This document shows positions 63,956 through 64,000 of a stretch of 64,000 nt of DNA, piece after piece. The translations under genes were made by a program, and so were the position numbers. Origin of the DNA: Gordonia hydrophobica NBRC 16057 (GTDB lineage Bacteria > Actinomycetota > Actinomycetes > Mycobacteriales > Mycobacteriaceae); the NCBI RefSeq assembly GCF_001592365.1, contig NZ_BCWU01000002.1, forward strand, positions 1-64,000, in the 5' to 3' direction. Positions within the stretch are counted from its first letter, which is position 1. Every line of letters begins with the position of its first letter. Under the pieces are notes generated by a model. The model did no database searches and was not told where the DNA came from. It saw nothing but the letters and a program-made list of their open reading frames with translations.

Positions 63956-64000
63956 CGGACAACCTCCATCGACAGTCGGGGTAACACAACGACCGTATGA

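Overview
The window is about 64 kb of high-GC DNA with short or overlapping gene junctions, many GTG starts and strongly GC-biased third positions. Gene content and order point to a mycolic-acid actinobacterium, most likely Gordonia or a close relative; the genus is inference. Two blocks keep the gene order of Mycobacterium tuberculosis as I remember it. purA to dedA (15.7-25.4 kb) corresponds to Rv0357c-Rv0364. The trmH-type gene, pyrE, a membrane protein and clpB (31.7-34.0 kb and 60.3-62.9 kb) correspond to Rv0380c-Rv0384c.

Layout. 0-0.4 kb is a tandem intergenic repeat. 0.4-12.3 kb is mostly cobalamin synthesis: cobB on the plus strand, then a minus-strand operon cobN-cobF-cobQ-cobK behind a cobalamin riboswitch. 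Between them lies a six-gene Asp23/Gls24 envelope operon, divergent from an ECF sigma factor gene and a small partner gene. 12.4-17.0 kb holds purT with an unusual proline-rich tail, a membrane class III adenylate cyclase and purA. 17.1-25.4 kb is the Rv0358-Rv0364-like block. It has gained a CDF metal exporter and a FUSC protein, and a sortase-fold gene that appears to have lost both catalytic residues sits where mgtE would be.

25.4-30.6 kb carries a Tat-exported cholesterol-oxidase-like enzyme, a divergent TetR regulator and an LVIVD/DUF305 pair. A perfect palindrome lies between the oxidase and TetR genes, and a partial copy lies before the LVIVD gene, suggesting one small regulon. 30.6-31.7 kb is one AbiEi/PD-(D/E)XK-like gene bracketed by two nearly identical 51-bp hairpins. 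31.7-35.7 kb holds trmH, pyrE, a membrane protein, an M20 peptidase and a PPOX-fold protein.

35.7-43.6 kb is a complete kdp potassium system (an extra 30-aa ORF, then kdpF-A-B-C-D-E), followed by a two-gene ABC exporter (43.9-45.4 kb) and a small secreted protein. 46.5-59.3 kb is a CoA-dependent catabolic operon: TetR, two crotonases, an acyl-CoA ligase, an SMP-30 lactonase, an acyl-CoA dehydrogenase, two SDRs, a thiolase, a small zinc-ribbon protein and a HyuB/HyuA pair. Its substrate cannot be read from sequence. It looks like a pathway that opens or activates a ring compound and degrades it by beta-oxidation, with an ATP-dependent hydantoinase or carboxylase-type enzyme.

59.4-60.2 kb holds decayed tails of at least two genes (FAD-linked oxidase and TetR) and perhaps a third, at the junction where the roughly 26-kb block separates the pyrE region from clpB. 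clpB has two HspR-type HAIR-like boxes. The right end carries an antitoxin-like gene with a frameshifted partner and a DUF1059 gene. No rRNA, tRNA, CRISPR array or intact insertion sequence was seen.
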